Part shown: positions 45,794 to 55,608 of the stretch, one piece after another
How positions within the stretch are numbered: the stretch's first letter is position 1
Layout of the letters: every line of letters begins with the position of its first letter
Assembly (NCBI RefSeq): GCF_021601625.1
Contig: NZ_BQHR01000004.1
Coordinates: forward strand, 124,001 to 188,000
From: Pseudomonas paraglycinae
GTDB lineage: Bacteria > Pseudomonadota > Gammaproteobacteria > Pseudomonadales > Pseudomonadaceae
Reading direction: 5' to 3'
DNA: 64,000 nt
The notes under the pieces: generated by a model
Databases searched by the model: none
Told to the model about the DNA's origin: nothing
What the model saw: only the letters and a program-made list of their open reading frames with translations
Made by a program: the position numbers and the translations under genes

Positions 45794-48268
45794 TCAGGCC
45801 GTTTTCTTTTCCGGACGATGATCGACGAAGAACGGTTTGCCTTTGGCGACCCGGTCCGAAGCCCGAGGCATGTTGACTGCCTGCGTGTCTTGCGGCTCTA
45901 CGTACCAGTAGCAATGGCTGACTGCGCGGGTGATGCCGACATAAGCAAGGCGCAGGATTTCGTCCTTTTGCGCACTGTCATAAGGCTCGCTGTCACCAGC
46001 CTTGCCCAGTCCGGCCATGCGATACACCTGATTCTTGTACGGCGAACTGGTCAGGTGCTGGCAATCGCCCAGCAGGAAGACCGCGTCGGCCTGGAGACCT
46101 TTGGCGCTGTGATAGGTCAGTTGTTTCAGGCGTCGGGACTCGTATGGCAAGCTCGAATCCACATTAACTACAGACTGAATATGCTGCTCTATCAACAACT
46201 TATCGCTGCTTTTTCGATAGAGCATCAGGATTGAATCGCCCTTTCGATAGTGTTCTGCAAGGCGCTGGCCGAGTGCCTGATCGTCGCGCTCCAGCACGTT
46301 GACCGGATGCAACAGCTTCTCTTCGCCGCTGGCCTTGGCCTTCTTGCCGGGAATCGCCGGTGCCGCACGAACGATGTGCTCCGCCGCGTCGATAATGTGC
46401 TGATGGCTGCGATAGTTTTCGCTAAGCATCACCCTCGTCGTACTCGGCGACGGGAATTCCTTGTTGAATTCCATGAAGTAACTCGGCGAACTGCCGCGCC
46501 AGCCGTAGATCGATTGCCAGTCATCGCCTACGCAAAGCAGCGAGGATCGCTGTGCACCTCGCCCGACGTGCATGGCCGGCCCGCGACTGCGGATTTCCGA
46601 GAGGCTGGCGCGAATCCACGAGACGATTTGCGGTGAAACGTCCTGAAACTCATCGATCATCAGGTGCGACATCGGCCGCAGTAACTCATCGCTGAGCAGT
46701 TTGAAGTTCTCCGGCGAATGCTCGCTGAACAGCGCGAACATGCGGTTGTAGGTCATGACCGGCGGTTTCTGATCCAGAAGGTGATCTTCCAGCGCTCGCC
46801 AGAACAGGCTCAAGGCTTCGAAGAAAAACCGGTCCGGATCGTCCTTGGCGAAACTCATACGGCCAACGGCGTCCGGCACATCCAGGCCCAGGTTCTCGAT
46901 GAAGCCTGCGGCGGCGACAAAACAGTCGAGCAACGGCGCGGAAGCGAGCTCGCCCTTGACCTTGTAATCGAAGCCGGGACCGGCGCTGACATCGCCTGCC
47001 AGCGTGGCCAATAAACGCTTTGATGACTCGTAACTATCAAGCCAGATCAATGGTTTACGACAGAAAGCTTGAAACAGGGTGCGTTTGACTGCCCACTCCG
47101 CGCGTACCGTCAGCTTGGCGTTCGGACGACAGACCTGCGGGTTTTCCCGAGGGTCGAAACCCAGAACGACCCAGGCGTCCAGGCTTGGAATGTAGCCGTG
47201 GCAATGGAACGAAGCACCGTTGATTTCGAAAGTCTCGCGGCTTGGTTCGATACCCTTGATCGGCCAGGCGCCGGCGCGGAGCCACATGTCCTCGATCATG
47301 TCGCACAGCTCTTCATCGCGCCGGGCCGCCAGCTCTGTCACTGCCACGCGCTTTTGCACGTCCGGGTGATCGCGTTCCAGCTCCTTGAGCTGCAAGGCGT
47401 GCCGGGACAATGGCTGGATCAGTTGCGCAAAGCGCGGGTCTTCCTTGTAGAGCCGGTGGTAGCAGGCGTTGAGCTGCTGGCGCTGTGCGTCGTTGATGCG
47501 CAGATCGAACGGATTGCTGTCGACGTCTTCATCCGCACCCGGCGCGCGCTGGCTGAGGTTTTCGAATGCCTGCAAGCGCTCGAACCCCGGCAGACTGCGA
47601 ACCATCGGCAAAATGCGCGAGTGAAACGTACGCACCAGATCCCGCGCGTCTTTCTGACTGAGTGCCCGGCCCCACAATGCGAACAGTTCGATCAGTTTGT
47701 TGATGAAGTCCTTGCGCGACTCGCGGGTGAAGGTCACCACGGTCATCGAATCGAGCTCGAAGCCCAAGTAATGACTCAGCAGCAGGATCCGCAATACCAG
47801 TGTGGTCGACTTTCCGGCTCCGGCCCCGGCAATCACTGATGTTGACGGCGTATCGCTGAAAATCATCTTCCATTGCGCCACGCTTGGCTGGGCGTGGGCT
47901 GGCAGCAGGCGCGCGACATCGGCTTTCATGCGCTTCTTCAGTTCTGCGCTGAGCGGCAGACGCCAGTCGTCGAACAAGTGATTGTCGATCCCCGGCGGGC
48001 GATGCTCGGTATTGCGACTGTCGCGGATCAACAAGACCTGGCGGCCCTCTTCCAGCCCATCAGCCTTGCCTTCCTTGTACCCGTAATCCACGCCGGCGGT
48101 ATGCCCGCTGCGAAAGCCGTCGGCCTGGCCGTGCAACCACGAAGCCCGGTGCTGGGCGCGCAGTTGCGTCAGACCGTGGCCAAGAAAACGCGCCGCCAGG
48201 CGTTTGAACCAGGGCATCTCGGCCAAGGGACGAAGTTCGGGAGGAAGATCGGGGGTGTGTTGCGCCAC
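45794..48268 (-). CDS. UvrD/Rep-like superfamily 1 helicase with N-terminal GxxxG ladder
   Basis: ATP-dependent DNA helicase of 824 residues. Walker A is AGAGAGKSTT (residues 147-154), motif Ia TFTRESRKDFINKL, motif II IDEFQDVSP, motif III GDDWQSIYGWRG, motif IV LSENYRS, motif V TYHSAKGLQADAVFLLG and motif VI LAYVGITRA. The spacing is HelD/helicase IV-like. Residues 47-75 carry eight glycines exactly four residues apart (see findings), an unusual addition. A large insertion (about 220-500) between the ATPase motifs lacks an evident named domain. Monocistronic. Confidence 0.88.
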   Translation of the reverse strand: MAQHTPDLPPELRPLAEMPWFKRLAARFLGHGLTQLRAQHRASWLHGQADGFRSGHTAGVDYGYKEGKADGLEEGRQVLLIRDSRNTEHRPPGIDNHLFDDWRLPLSAELKKRMKADVARLLPAHAQPSVAQWKMIFSDTPSTSVIAGAGAGKSTTLVLRILLLSHYLGFELDSMTVVTFTRESRKDFINKLIELFALWGRALSQKDARDLVRTFHSRILPMVRSLPGFERLQAFENLSQRAPGADEDVDSNPFDLRINDAQRQQLNACYHRLYKEDPRFAQLIQPLSRHALQLKELERDHPDVQKRVAVTELAARRDEELCDMIEDMWLRAGAWPIKGIEPSRETFEINGASFHCHGYIPSLDAWVVLGFDPRENPQVCRPNAKLTVRAEWAVKRTLFQAFCRKPLIWLDSYESSKRLLATLAGDVSAGPGFDYKVKGELASAPLLDCFVAAAGFIENLGLDVPDAVGRMSFAKDDPDRFFFEALSLFWRALEDHLLDQKPPVMTYNRMFALFSEHSPENFKLLSDELLRPMSHLMIDEFQDVSPQIVSWIRASLSEIRSRGPAMHVGRGAQRSSLLCVGDDWQSIYGWRGSSPSYFMEFNKEFPSPSTTRVMLSENYRSHQHIIDAAEHIVRAAPAIPGKKAKASGEEKLLHPVNVLERDDQALGQRLAEHYRKGDSILMLYRKSSDKLLIEQHIQSVVNVDSSLPYESRRLKQLTYHSAKGLQADAVFLLGDCQHLTSSPYKNQVYRMAGLGKAGDSEPYDSAQKDEILRLAYVGITRAVSHCYWYVEPQDTQAVNMPRASDRVAKGKPFFVDHRPEKKTA

Positions 48269-48546
48269 GCTGACGGACTCCGGATGTGAGGCTGTTGAGG
48301 GCTATGGTGTCTGCATTTGCTTTTTTGTTCTAGCGAAATGCTTACAGGTCATTGGTTTAGGCGATGAATTGAAGGTGGGATGAGACGGTTTCGAGCCTTT
48401 TTCATATCAACCGATTCGATTGGAATGCCGCAGTTTTTACGCTTTTTCTCGATGGTTGACTGATAGATGATGGCTGCCATCAATCACCGGTCTCGCTTCG
48501 TGGCTCAGGCATCGCGCCCCATGACGAACCTTTTGAGGAGACGATC

Positions 48547-49242
48547 ATGCTTGAACTCAGACCCTTCAGCTCGCTGGGCGGCGCCCATCACGGCTGGTTG
48601 GATGCCCATCACCATTTTTCGTTCGCCGAGTACTACGATCCGCAACGCATGAGCTGGGGCAACCTGCGCGTGTGGAACGACGACATCATTGCCGCCGGCA
48701 CGGGCTTCCCTACTCACCCGCACCGCGACATGGAAATCATCACGTACGTGCGTGAAGGTGCGATCAGCCACCAGGACAACCTGGGCAACAAGGGCCGCAC
48801 CGAAGCGGGCGATGTGCAAGTGATGAGCGCCGGCACCGGGATCGCCCACAGTGAATACAACCTGGAAGCAACGGACACCAAGATTTTCCAGATCTGGATT
48901 CTGCCGACCGAAACCGGCGCGCCACCGTCCTGGGGCGCCAAACCGTTCCCGAAAGGCGACCGCGAAGGTTTCGTGACCCTCGCCAGCGGCAAGGACGGTG
49001 ACGATCAGAGCCTGCGCATCCGCGCCGACGCGCGCTTGGTGGCGGCCAATATCAAGGCCGGGGAAACGGCTGAATACCGTCTTGATGCCGGACGCCGTGC
49101 CTATCTGGTGCCGGCTACGGGTGTCATTGAAGTCAACGGTTTGCGCGCACAAGCTCGAGACGGTGTAGCGGTGGCTGATGAACAGGTGCTGACCGTCACG
49201 GCGTTGGAAGACAGCGAAATCGTGTTGGTGGATCTGGCCTGA
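48547..49242 (+). CDS. Pirin family protein (YhhW-like quercetin 2,3-dioxygenase)
   Basis: Bicupin protein of 231 residues. The pirin motif FPTHPHRDMEIITYVREG supplies His ligands for a metal, and later GDVQVMSAGTGIAHSEYN supplies another His and Glu. The C-terminal half is the shorter YhhW-type cupin. The ATG follows a GAGGAG site. Members of this subfamily oxidise quercetin in vitro; the physiological substrate is unknown. Confidence 0.92.
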   Translation: MLELRPFSSLGGAHHGWLDAHHHFSFAEYYDPQRMSWGNLRVWNDDIIAAGTGFPTHPHRDMEIITYVREGAISHQDNLGNKGRTEAGDVQVMSAGTGIAHSEYNLEATDTKIFQIWILPTETGAPPSWGAKPFPKGDREGFVTLASGKDGDDQSLRIRADARLVAANIKAGETAEYRLDAGRRAYLVPATGVIEVNGLRAQARDGVAVADEQVLTVTALEDSEIVLVDLA

Positions 49243-49257
49243 TCGGCGAATCGCGGG

Positions 49258-49292
49258 CACAAAAAAGGGCGACCTCAGGGTCGCCCTTTTCC
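49258..49292. terminator. Bidirectional terminator between pirin gene and pgm
   Basis: AAAAAAGGGCGACC-TCA-GGGTCGCCCTTTT: a strong stem with an A run upstream and a T run downstream, serving both convergent genes. Confidence 0.92.
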
Positions 49293-49303
49293 GTTGTCCG
49301 GAT

Positions 49304-50950
49304 TTATTGGGTGCTGATAGCACCGTCTACCAGGGTTTGCGCTTCGGCCACCAGTTGCTTGAGGTGGTCGTCGCCGATGAAGCTTTCAGCGTAGATCTTG
49401 TAGATGTCTTCAGTGCCCGACGGGCGCGCAGCGAACCAGCCGTTTTCAGTCATCACTTTCAGGCCGCCAATGGCCTGATCGTTGCCTGGAGCCTTGCTCA
49501 GAATGCTCTGGATCTTCTCGCCCGCCAGCTCGGTCGAGGTAACCTGCTCCGGCGACAGTTTGCTCAGCAGCGCTTTCTGTTCCGGATTGGCCTTGGCGTC
49601 GACACGCACCGAGAACGGCTCGCCCAGTTCATCGGTCAGCGCACGGTAGGCCTGGCTTGGGTCGCGTCCGGTACGGGCAGTCATTTCAGCGGCCAACAGG
49701 GCTGGAATCAGACCGTCCTTGTCAGTGCTCCAGACACCGCCATTCTTGCGCAGGAACGAGGCGCCGGCGCTTTCTTCGCCGCCAAAACCCAGCGAGCCGT
49801 CGAACAGACCATCGGCAAACCATTTGAAGCCGACCGGTACTTCATATAGGCGACGGCCCAGACGCTTGGCCACGCGATCGATCAGACCGCTGCTGACCAC
49901 GGTTTTACCCACGGCAGCATCGGCGCGCCATTGCGGACGGTTCTGGAACAGGTAGTCGATCGACACCGCCAGGTAGTTATTCGGTGCCAGCAGGCCGCCG
50001 GACGGTGTGACGATACCGTGGCGGTCGTGATCCGGATCGCAGGCGAAGGCCACGTCAAAGCGTTCCTTCAGACCGATCAGGCCTTGCATGGCATGGCTGG
50101 ACGATGGGTCCATGCGGATCTGCCCGTCCCAGTCGACGGTCATGAAGCGGAACGTCGAATCGACTTCCTTGTTCACCACATCCAGGTCCAGACGATAGTG
50201 CTCGGCAATCGCCGACCAGTAGCGCACCCCTGCTCCGCCCAACGGATCGACGCCCAGACGCAGTTTGGCCCCGCGAATGGCATCGAAGTCGATGACGTTG
50301 ATCAGGTCGGCGACGTAGGTGTTGACGTAGTCGTGACGGTGGGTGGTTTCGGCCTTGAGCGCTTGCTCGTAGCTGATGCGTTTGACGCCGGCCAGTTTGT
50401 TGGCCAGCAGTTCGTTGGCCTTGGCTTCGATCCACTTGGTGATATGGGTGTCGGCCGGGCCGCCGTTGGTTGGGTTGTATTTGTAGCCGCCGCTTTGAGG
50501 CGGGTTGTGCGACGGCGTAATGACGATGCCGTCGGCAAGGCCCGTGGTGCGACCACGGTTGTAGCAAAGAATGGCGTGGGAGACTGCCGGGGTGGGCGTG
50601 TATTCATCGCCTTCGGCGATCATTACGGTCACGCCGTTGGCCGCCAGCACTTCCAGGGCGCTGGCCCCGGCCGGGGTCGACAACGCATGGGTGTCGATAC
50701 CGACGAACAGCGGCCCGGTGATGCCCTGGGCTTCGCGATACAGGCAGATCGCCTGGCTGATGGCCAGAACGTGCCACTCGTTGAAACTCAAATCAAAGGA
50801 ACTGCCCCGGTGCCCGGAGGTGCCGAACGCCACGCGCTGGGTGGAAACCGAGGCGTCGGGTTGACCGGTGTAATACGCCGTAACCAGTCGCGGGATGTCG
50901 ACCAACAGTTCTGCCGGTGCCGGTTTGCCCGCAAAAGGACTGAGTGTCAT
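49304..50950 (-). CDS. pgm: Phosphoglucomutase (alpha-D-glucose phosphate-specific)
   Basis: Interconverts glucose 1-phosphate and glucose 6-phosphate. The 548-residue product has full family length, with the substrate-contact motif GTSGHRGSS, the active-site serine loop [12 protein letters not shown], the metal-binding loop DPDHDRHG, the sugar-binding GGEESAG and the phosphate-binding [12 protein letters not shown]. Monocistronic, ATG at 50950. Confidence 0.95.
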   Translation of the reverse strand: MTLSPFAGKPAPAELLVDIPRLVTAYYTGQPDASVSTQRVAFGTSGHRGSSFDLSFNEWHVLAISQAICLYREAQGITGPLFVGIDTHALSTPAGASALEVLAANGVTVMIAEGDEYTPTPAVSHAILCYNRGRTTGLADGIVITPSHNPPQSGGYKYNPTNGGPADTHITKWIEAKANELLANKLAGVKRISYEQALKAETTHRHDYVNTYVADLINVIDFDAIRGAKLRLGVDPLGGAGVRYWSAIAEHYRLDLDVVNKEVDSTFRFMTVDWDGQIRMDPSSSHAMQGLIGLKERFDVAFACDPDHDRHGIVTPSGGLLAPNNYLAVSIDYLFQNRPQWRADAAVGKTVVSSGLIDRVAKRLGRRLYEVPVGFKWFADGLFDGSLGFGGEESAGASFLRKNGGVWSTDKDGLIPALLAAEMTARTGRDPSQAYRALTDELGEPFSVRVDAKANPEQKALLSKLSPEQVTSTELAGEKIQSILSKAPGNDQAIGGLKVMTENGWFAARPSGTEDIYKIYAESFIGDDHLKQLVAEAQTLVDGAISTQ

Positions 50951-51026
50951 GCAAAACCTCTGAAATAGAGTGGTTCAGGAAATTACACCGGAGTTTACTG
51001 GCAGTTTGTCCGGAGTGCGATGGGGT

Positions 51027-52457
51027 CTATTGCGTACAAGCCGAGTGTTTGCGCGCATCTGTCCGCGGAGCCAGTCGCAACGCATCCCCAAGCAGTCCGA
51101 CAAGTCTTAACAACTCGTGTTCCGTGCCACCAATCGCGCTCAAACGCATGTGCTGCGCGTGCAACCCTCTGAGGCTGAACAACTCCCCCGGAGCAATCAG
51201 CACGTGCTGCTTGAGCAACCGTTGAAACACGGCATCCATCACGACCGGGCGCGCAGAATGCAGCCAGATTGTTGCGCCGCCATCAGGTTCCACGATTTGC
51301 AGAAAGTCGCCCAGACGCTCACGTATCAAATCGATCCATTGCGTTCGGCGCTCTCTGAGCAAGTGCTTGAGCACTGGCAGATGCTGGTCGACCCGCCCGC
51401 TCGCATAGAGTCGGGCAATGGCTTTCTGGCGGATCGGTGACAGGCGGAACGAACGCAGCAGGAAGTGACGCTGCAGGTCCGCACGCCATTGCCGCGACAG
51501 GACAAAACCGTAAGGTGCTTCGACCCCGATGATTTTTTCGAACATGGAAAACACCAACAAGCGGTCGGGATCCACCAACTCGCGCAGCGGCTCCCCTTCG
51601 GCGTCGTCCAGCAAGTCGCCGTGGCAATCATTTTCCAGCAACCAGGTGCCATGACTCAGCAGCAAATGCGCAATGGCTTCACGGCTGGCCGGCGGGACAC
51701 GACTACCGTGGGGCATGTTCAATCTGGAGGACAGCAGGATCAATCGCACCCGCTCGCTTTCAAGCAGTCTCTGGAGTTTCTGCGGATCGAATGCCCCGTC
51801 CGGCTGAAGCGGCAACTCGATCACCTGAACCTCGGCGGACTGGAAAAGGCGCAGGATCATCCAGTCACACGGCGATTCGATCACCACGGTTGCGTGGCGC
51901 AGCTCAAGGACGGCGATCAGGATTTCCAGCACTCCTCGCAGATCGGCACCGATGTAGACGTCTTCAGCGTGCCAGCAATGAGCGGCCGATGACGTGTAGC
52001 GGGCCGCCAGCAACGTGCGCAATTCCAGTTCTCCGCAAGGCTGGGCCGGCGTTTGCAGGTGCCGGGGATACTGGCGCAACAGCTCTCGTTCAAGCATCAG
52101 CAACGGACGATCGAGGGGCTGGATCGACGCCGGCTCATCGGCGCTCAATACCTGCATGCCAGTGCATCTGGCATTGACGTACACCGTTTCCAGCAAATCA
52201 CCGCCGCGTCCGGGCGGCATGACCGACGATGCAGGCTGCGCGAAGTATCCGGATTTGGCGACGGAATAGACCCGGCCTTCTTTCTCCAGTAGCGCGTAAG
52301 CATATTGAATAGTCGATATCGAAACGTTCAACCGCTCAGCCAGCTGCCTTAACGATGGCAGTCGAATCGCCCCTTGGTTGCCCGGCTCGCTGATCAGTTG
52401 CGTCAGGTAGCGATAGACCGCTTGGTAGGCAAAATCAGATTCTCTCGGCTCACTCAT
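51027..52457 (-). CDS. MocR-type GntR/aminotransferase-domain transcriptional regulator
   Basis: 476-residue regulator from the ATG at 52457; the upstream in-frame extension overlaps the neighbouring gene and is not used. The N-terminal GntR winged helix (RLPSLRQLAERLNVSISTIQYAYALLEKEGRVYS) is joined to a class I aminotransferase fold with LENDCHGDLLDD and a likely PLP lysine in FSMFEKIIGVEAPYGF. The usual SKTLAPGLR loop is replaced by EKIIGVEAP, so PLP binding is probable but not certain. It lies 49 bases after an unidentified gene on the same strand, which it may regulate. Confidence 0.85.
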   Translation of the reverse strand: MSEPRESDFAYQAVYRYLTQLISEPGNQGAIRLPSLRQLAERLNVSISTIQYAYALLEKEGRVYSVAKSGYFAQPASSVMPPGRGGDLLETVYVNARCTGMQVLSADEPASIQPLDRPLLMLERELLRQYPRHLQTPAQPCGELELRTLLAARYTSSAAHCWHAEDVYIGADLRGVLEILIAVLELRHATVVIESPCDWMILRLFQSAEVQVIELPLQPDGAFDPQKLQRLLESERVRLILLSSRLNMPHGSRVPPASREAIAHLLLSHGTWLLENDCHGDLLDDAEGEPLRELVDPDRLLVFSMFEKIIGVEAPYGFVLSRQWRADLQRHFLLRSFRLSPIRQKAIARLYASGRVDQHLPVLKHLLRERRTQWIDLIRERLGDFLQIVEPDGGATIWLHSARPVVMDAVFQRLLKQHVLIAPGELFSLRGLHAQHMRLSAIGGTEHELLRLVGLLGDALRLAPRTDARKHSACTQ

Positions 52458-52506
52458 GAGCGTACGTCCGCAGAGGTGTCCGTGTGATCGGGCGACAAAA
52501 TCCCAT

Positions 52507-53955
52507 TCAACCTTCCGCCGAGCGGTCGCCCAGAGTGACCTCGTGCTCGGGCAACTCCTGAGCTTGTGCGACGTGTTCGCCCATCCGGACAGCCCCCATT
52601 GCATATAACCGGCAGATCAGTCGCAGGGGCAAACCGCTGACATCAGTCATCCATTGCAAGACCTGCTCCGGCGCGTGCAAACCCTGCATGGCGCGGTGCA
52701 GGTCCGGCATGGCGACCAGCATGCCGGGGTGACAAGTGCGCAGGAATCGCTCGAGACCGGCACCGGAATTGTTGAAGGGAGCGAACAACAGACAAACCAG
52801 TTGCGACTCATTGATACTGAAATTCTTTTGCAGGGACGACGTTGCCAGCGACCGATGCTCGGCGAGATCTTTGTCGAACGTGGCAACGAAGCGTTCGCAA
52901 ATCTGCTCGGGCGTGTTCCTGCGGCGCATCGTGGCCAGGCATTGCTGCAGATAGTCCGATACGCCGGCCTCGTAGGTACTCCCTTCGATGTAACTGGCTT
53001 GCAGTCCCTTCAAATAGCCGCCGATCAAGGGATCAGCGCACTCGCCGGGGCGGGCTTCAAGCATCATCTCGTCAGCCTGAAACCCGAGAAAATCGCTGAG
53101 CAAGGGCCAGCGCTCCTCCATTTTGCCGACGACCATATCGTCGATCCCGATATAGCTGGTGCGACGACAGGCTTCGAACTCGCCGAGCGGACGCCACGGC
53201 ACCCGATCGTCTTGCGAGTAGAGTTCGCGATAACAATCGCCGCCGATGTTGTCGAGCAGACTGAACAGTTCATCGAACCCGCCGCCCTTTCGCGACAGAT
53301 CGCCCATGCCGACCTTGCGCACTGCGCGGTCCAGCCCATCGAGAAACTGCTCCTGACGGTGTGCGCTGTCGCTACTGATCAATGCATCGACACCGTTGTT
53401 CCATCGGGCGACCTGACCGTAGAACTCGGCGGTGGTCAAGTACTCGTCATCCCACAACGTCAGCTCCTCATTCCATCCACGACGATGCCCGACCATCAAC
53501 AGGTCGATTCTGCCGGCTTCACGACCTTCATCGCAGACAGGTGTCAGATGGTTGAAAGGCAGAATCTCGCGATGATCGACCATCAACAGTTCGACCCTCG
53601 GATCGTCATGCAGAAACAGGGCGCTGAAACTGCGATGCAGATTGTGCAATGCCGAAGCCGGTAAGCCATTGCTCCGCAAGGTTGCGACCCGTAACTGGAA
53701 CGTAGCCGGTGCACGCCCGGCAATGCTCAGCTGGGCAGCACGCAACAGGGCCAGGCTGTAGCTGCAATCTCGTGTGCCGGACTGAATCGTCATCACCTTG
53801 AATTCACCGATGCGATCCATACCTCCGGCAGCGACCGCCAGCCGCTGGATCAACAGCTGCAATGCCGTGCGCTCGGCACGGGAAAAGAAACTCAGCAGTC
53901 GTTGCAATACTTGCTGGTAGACATAATTCATTGCCTGATCATGGATCGTGCTCAT
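52507..53955 (-). CDS. Large protein of unknown function (482 aa)
   Basis: I do not recognise it. The ATG at 53955 starts MSTIHDQAMNYVYQQVL; an in-frame extension to 54015 lacks a better ribosome-binding site. There is no signal peptide, membrane helix or recognisable motif. It is mixed alpha/beta in appearance, with segments such as MTIQSGTRDCSYSLALLRAAQ, WNEELTLWDDEYLTTAEFYGQ and a C-terminal TDVSGLPLRLICRLY. It precedes the MocR-type gene on the same strand, with an AT-rich 547-base gap upstream. Base composition is like that of its neighbours, and codon use looks coding throughout. Confidence 0.8.
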   Translation of the reverse strand: MSTIHDQAMNYVYQQVLQRLLSFFSRAERTALQLLIQRLAVAAGGMDRIGEFKVMTIQSGTRDCSYSLALLRAAQLSIAGRAPATFQLRVATLRSNGLPASALHNLHRSFSALFLHDDPRVELLMVDHREILPFNHLTPVCDEGREAGRIDLLMVGHRRGWNEELTLWDDEYLTTAEFYGQVARWNNGVDALISSDSAHRQEQFLDGLDRAVRKVGMGDLSRKGGGFDELFSLLDNIGGDCYRELYSQDDRVPWRPLGEFEACRRTSYIGIDDMVVGKMEERWPLLSDFLGFQADEMMLEARPGECADPLIGGYLKGLQASYIEGSTYEAGVSDYLQQCLATMRRRNTPEQICERFVATFDKDLAEHRSLATSSLQKNFSINESQLVCLLFAPFNNSGAGLERFLRTCHPGMLVAMPDLHRAMQGLHAPEQVLQWMTDVSGLPLRLICRLYAMGAVRMGEHVAQAQELPEHEVTLGDRSAEG

Positions 53956-54467
53956 CAGTACTTCACCCGGTATCAAAGGTTTTATATCGCACGGACGCAA
54001 ATGGCGGACGCACAATCATTCTTCATTAATTAATAGACGCTGAAATGCTAACACTTAAGCTTTTGTAGTTATTTGAAACAGTTGAGCGCGCGGCATTTTG
54101 GAATCACGAAGGGCGTGACCGAAAGCCCCGTCGTTGCTGGGCTCCTTGCAAGGTCGAGCTTTCCTAGGAAACTTCTTACAAGCCCCTGCACATGATGAGC
54201 ACAAGAAAAAAAGAAGGGATTACATGACGCGCCTACAAACTTTAAACAAAAGTTTGAGATGCAATGATAAACAGCAGATTGATACTGCACAGAACAAATA
54301 GAATGCACAGACATAGCTCATTCCTTGAGATGAAAGTAGTCATTCAATTATCAGGGTCTGGAGGGCAATTAGAAGATACAGATCGAGAGCAAAAACCAGT
54401 TCAGTTGCTGAACGTCCCCAGGTGTATGGCCCAGGGGCTTCTCGATATCTGAAGGATTAAACGCACA
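53956..54467. other. AT-rich gene-free stretch
   Basis: About 510 bases with no supportable gene, noticeably AT-richer than the rest of the window. It contains the promoter side of the unknown gene at 52507. An inverted repeat CAAACTT-N7-AAGTTTG lies at 54236-54256. Short frames here (for example 54069-54314) are Cys/Ser-rich with no coding character. Confidence 0.5.
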
Positions 54468-54491
54468 AGAGTCCGTGCGGCCACGGACTCT
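54468..54491 (-). terminator. Terminator hairpin downstream of mexS
   Basis: AGAGTCCGTG and CACGGACTCT form a perfect 10-bp stem with a 4-base loop, 11 bases past the mexS stop codon. The T stretch after it on the minus strand is weak (TGTGCGTTT). Confidence 0.75.
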
Positions 54492-54502
54492 GATTGGAAG
54501 GG

Positions 54503-55525
54503 TCAGGCAGTTTCGATTTGCAGGGCAACCCGCTCGCGGCATGGGCATTCGTCCATGTAGCGGTGAGCTTCGACAAACTCGTTGAACGGAAACACACGAG
54601 TCTTGAGCGGCAGCAGCACACGGTCGGCAGTGAGCTGGTTGATATCACGCAAGGCACGCTGCAAGGCGACGTGATCCTGAATGATGCCGAGCTCCGGTTT
54701 GCCGGTGAAGTTGCCGATGCAATGCACGAAGAACTGAATGTTCTTCTGGAACGCTGCGCAGGCCGGGAACGGCGTCTGGTTGCCGCCCTGCAGGCCGTAC
54801 AGCACCAGACTGCCACGGGGTGCCAGCACATCGCCGAGCAGCGACATCTGAGGCCCGCCGAGACCGTCGAACACCACGTCGACGCCGCGGTTGTCGGTGA
54901 TCTTGTTGATCCGCATCAACAAGTCTTCTTCTTCAGTGACGATCACTTTCTCGGCACCGAGCGACAGCAGATACTCACGTTCCTCCGCCGTTTTGGTGGC
55001 AGCAATCACCCGTACACCCAGCGCCTTGCCCAACTGGACGAAGGACGGACCGGCACAGTGGCTGGCGTCGGTCACCAGGGCGAACTGCCCGGGTTTGACC
55101 CGTGCCAGATCAACGTAACCGAAATAGGCGATCAACAGCGGCGTGTAATGCACGCTGGCTTCAATCGGGCTGAGCACGTCCGGATAACGGGTCAGCGCGG
55201 TGCGCGGCAGAACGATCAGTTCGCCGTAGACCGGGTAATCGTTGGGGCTCTCGGCCGGGAAGCTGGCCACCTTGTCGCCCACGGCAAGATCTTCGACGCC
55301 GTCGCCGATCGCCGTGACCACGCCGGCCATTTCATGACCGAGGCCGGAAGGCAGACGCGCCTGGGACGACGCCAGATTCTGGCGCCAGAGCGTGTCATAC
55401 CAGCTGATGCCGATCGCCTCGACACGCACCTGCACTTCGCCAGGACCTGGCTGAGCAGCCGCATGCTCTTCGCATTTGAGCACCTCGGCTGGACCAAACT
55501 TGTGAAAACGGATCGTGCGGGACAT
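54503..55525 (-). CDS. mexS: MexS-like zinc-type alcohol dehydrogenase/quinone oxidoreductase
   Basis: MDR-family oxidoreductase of 340 residues from the ATG at 55525 (MSRTIRFHKFGPAEVLK). It matches P. aeruginosa MexS as I remember it, through GISWYDTLWRQNLA-SQARLP-GLGHEMAGVV, VTDASHCAGPSFVQLGKALGV, DVVFDGLGGPQMSLLGDVLAPRGSLVLYGLQGGNQTPFPACAAFQ. In P. aeruginosa loss of MexS activates MexT and hence mexEF-oprN. The gene is divergent from mexT with a 270-base shared promoter region, as in P. aeruginosa. Confidence 0.88.
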   Translation of the reverse strand: MSRTIRFHKFGPAEVLKCEEHAAAQPGPGEVQVRVEAIGISWYDTLWRQNLASSQARLPSGLGHEMAGVVTAIGDGVEDLAVGDKVASFPAESPNDYPVYGELIVLPRTALTRYPDVLSPIEASVHYTPLLIAYFGYVDLARVKPGQFALVTDASHCAGPSFVQLGKALGVRVIAATKTAEEREYLLSLGAEKVIVTEEEDLLMRINKITDNRGVDVVFDGLGGPQMSLLGDVLAPRGSLVLYGLQGGNQTPFPACAAFQKNIQFFVHCIGNFTGKPELGIIQDHVALQRALRDINQLTADRVLLPLKTRVFPFNEFVEAHRYMDECPCRERVALQIETA

Positions 55526-55584
55526 CGCAAACCTCGTCAAAGTAACCTCTAATGCCATGAACTCTATCTGGGCTTTCCAGCCAA

Positions 55585-55608
55585 GACTATCAGTGGCTAT
55601 TAATAGTC
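55585..55608. promoter_or_regulatory. Candidate operator between mexS and mexT
   Basis: GACTAT-N12-ATAGTC is an inverted repeat that encloses the perfect palindrome CTATTAATAG (55597-55606). It lies 60 bases from the mexS start in the divergent region and is a plausible LysR-type (MexT) site. It does not match the published MexT box closely. Confidence 0.45.

Noticed and set aside
54069-54314. 81-codon minus-strand open frame in the AT-rich gap
   Set aside because: Cys/Ser/Phe-rich with no ribosome-binding site, no coding bias and no recognisable motif.
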